64,000 nt of DNA from Reyranella soli. GTDB taxonomy: Bacteria; Pseudomonadota; Alphaproteobacteria; Reyranellales; Reyranellaceae. The position numbers and the translations under genes were made by a program. Below, piece by piece: positions 63,447 through 64,000 of the stretch; within the stretch, counting starts at the first letter, position 1; each line of letters starts with the position of its first letter. The notes below the pieces were generated by a model. The model made no database searches. It was not told the origin of the DNA and saw only the letters and a list, made by a program, of their open reading frames with translations. The stretch spans positions 23,692 through 87,691 of the forward strand of contig NZ_BKAJ01000068.1 in the NCBI RefSeq assembly GCF_007992495.1. Reading direction: 5' to 3'.

Positions 63447-64000
63447 ACAAAATCAATAATTTTTGGATAGAGAACCGATCGGGCCTGTGTTTCGGGGACA
63501 CCCCGGGGACACAATAGCGCTGAAAATCAGTCCATCGACGCGCGATGGCTACGGCACTTGATCCATCAAAATACATCAAGCCACTGCTTACGCTATCAGC
63601 GGCGATGGCAAGTAATGTTCCCGAGGAAGCGGCATAAGCTTGTGCGATTTCTTTGCGCAATCACGCCGCCCCGCAGTCGCAGCCCATCGCCGCCATCACC
63701 AGCACATAGCCCCCGGCATCGAACTACTGGTACGACGCAGCGCAGTGGAAATAGGATGCCGGCGCCGGTCCCGCCGGCGGCGACAGGTTCGCCAGCACCA
63801 GCCGGCGGTCCACGACATACAGGGATGCCGCTCCCTTGGTAAGCGACACGCGCACCTTCACTGACATCATCTCGATGGGCAGCACATCAGCGTGAGGAGC
63901 CCCCACGACAGTGCGCTTGCGGCGGCCAGCGTCGGTCCCAGCCACAAGGCGGGTTCGCTCGGCATTGGAAGCAGATCGCGATGCCCAGGCCCAGCACCAC
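63447..64000. other. Stretch without a supported gene after the tRNA fragment
   Basis: About 550 bases to the window end. A 9-base direct repeat CGGGGACAC occurs at 63493-63501 and 63504-63512, possibly linked to the attachment site. Several short frames exist on both strands. One on the minus strand near 63900-64000 contains LAAASALSWGLLTLM, a hydrophobic run that could be the end of a membrane protein, but no family is recognised and the frame is short. I report no gene here. Confidence 0.4.

Noticed and set aside
63326..63660. Minus-strand frames containing APYGIRTRVSALRG or LPTGFEPVFQP
   Set aside because: These peptides are the antisense reading of the tRNA-Glu fragment and its flank, a common source of false proteins.

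Overview
The window reads as chromosomal DNA of a high-G+C alphaproteobacterium, probably a Rhodospirillales or Hyphomicrobiales relative. The genus is not settled; Reyranella-like gene content is a guess. Evidence for the class: a cysG-DUF2849-cysI-DUF934 block, an xseB-ispA-dxs block with tlyA nearby, an L31 ribosomal protein without zinc cysteines, a ROSE-type thermometer ahead of an Hsp20 gene, and many Liv and Bug transport genes. There is no CRISPR array, transposase or intact RNA gene. The window carries many palindromic intergenic repeats, one frameshifted gene, one decayed gene and one tRNA fragment.

Layout. 1-9.5 kb: hydrolase tail, GH15 glycosidase, lipid-type ABC exporter coupled to cyaY, rpmE, molybdopterin oxidoreductase, monooxygenase-like protein, SGNH hydrolase. 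9.6-18.8 kb: NTF2-like protein, nucleoside hydrolase, glutamine amidotransferase, MFS transporter, an Ada/AlkA-type repair regulator lacking its glycosylase domain next to an O6-methylguanine methyltransferase, a membrane protein, an LLM oxidoreductase, a decayed 2OG-Fe(II) oxygenase and two small exported or unknown proteins. 18.9-27.8 kb: a six-gene minus-strand cluster with an unknown protein, a ThDP enzyme, an alpha-dioxygenase-like heme protein with a membrane N-terminus, a long-chain alcohol oxidase-like GMC flavoprotein, a small partner protein and a diiron protein. I infer that it oxidises long-chain lipids through aldehydes. 27.8-31.7 kb: siroheme and sulfite reductase operon without cysH. 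31.8-32.4 kb: heat-shock gene.

32.5-47.2 kb: a catabolic region with four VOC domain or ring-cleavage-type proteins counted by domain pairs, two FAH-family hydrolases, a carboxymuconolactone decarboxylase-like protein, a lone CoxL-type molybdenum hydroxylase subunit, an alpha/beta hydrolase, a Bug binding protein, a GntR regulator and a Liv transporter with fused LivM-LivG. Together they suggest uptake and meta-cleavage-type breakdown of an unidentified aromatic or heterocyclic acid. 47.3-51.9 kb: a second Liv transporter whose LivM is frameshifted. 52-60 kb: alcohol dehydrogenase, RsmC-like methyltransferase, TlyA, SDR, 1-Cys peroxiredoxin, dxs, ispA, xseB. 60.3-64 kb: IclR regulator, thioesterase, then a probable integrated-element remnant (DUF3987 protein and the 3' half of a tRNA-Glu gene), after which no gene can be supported.
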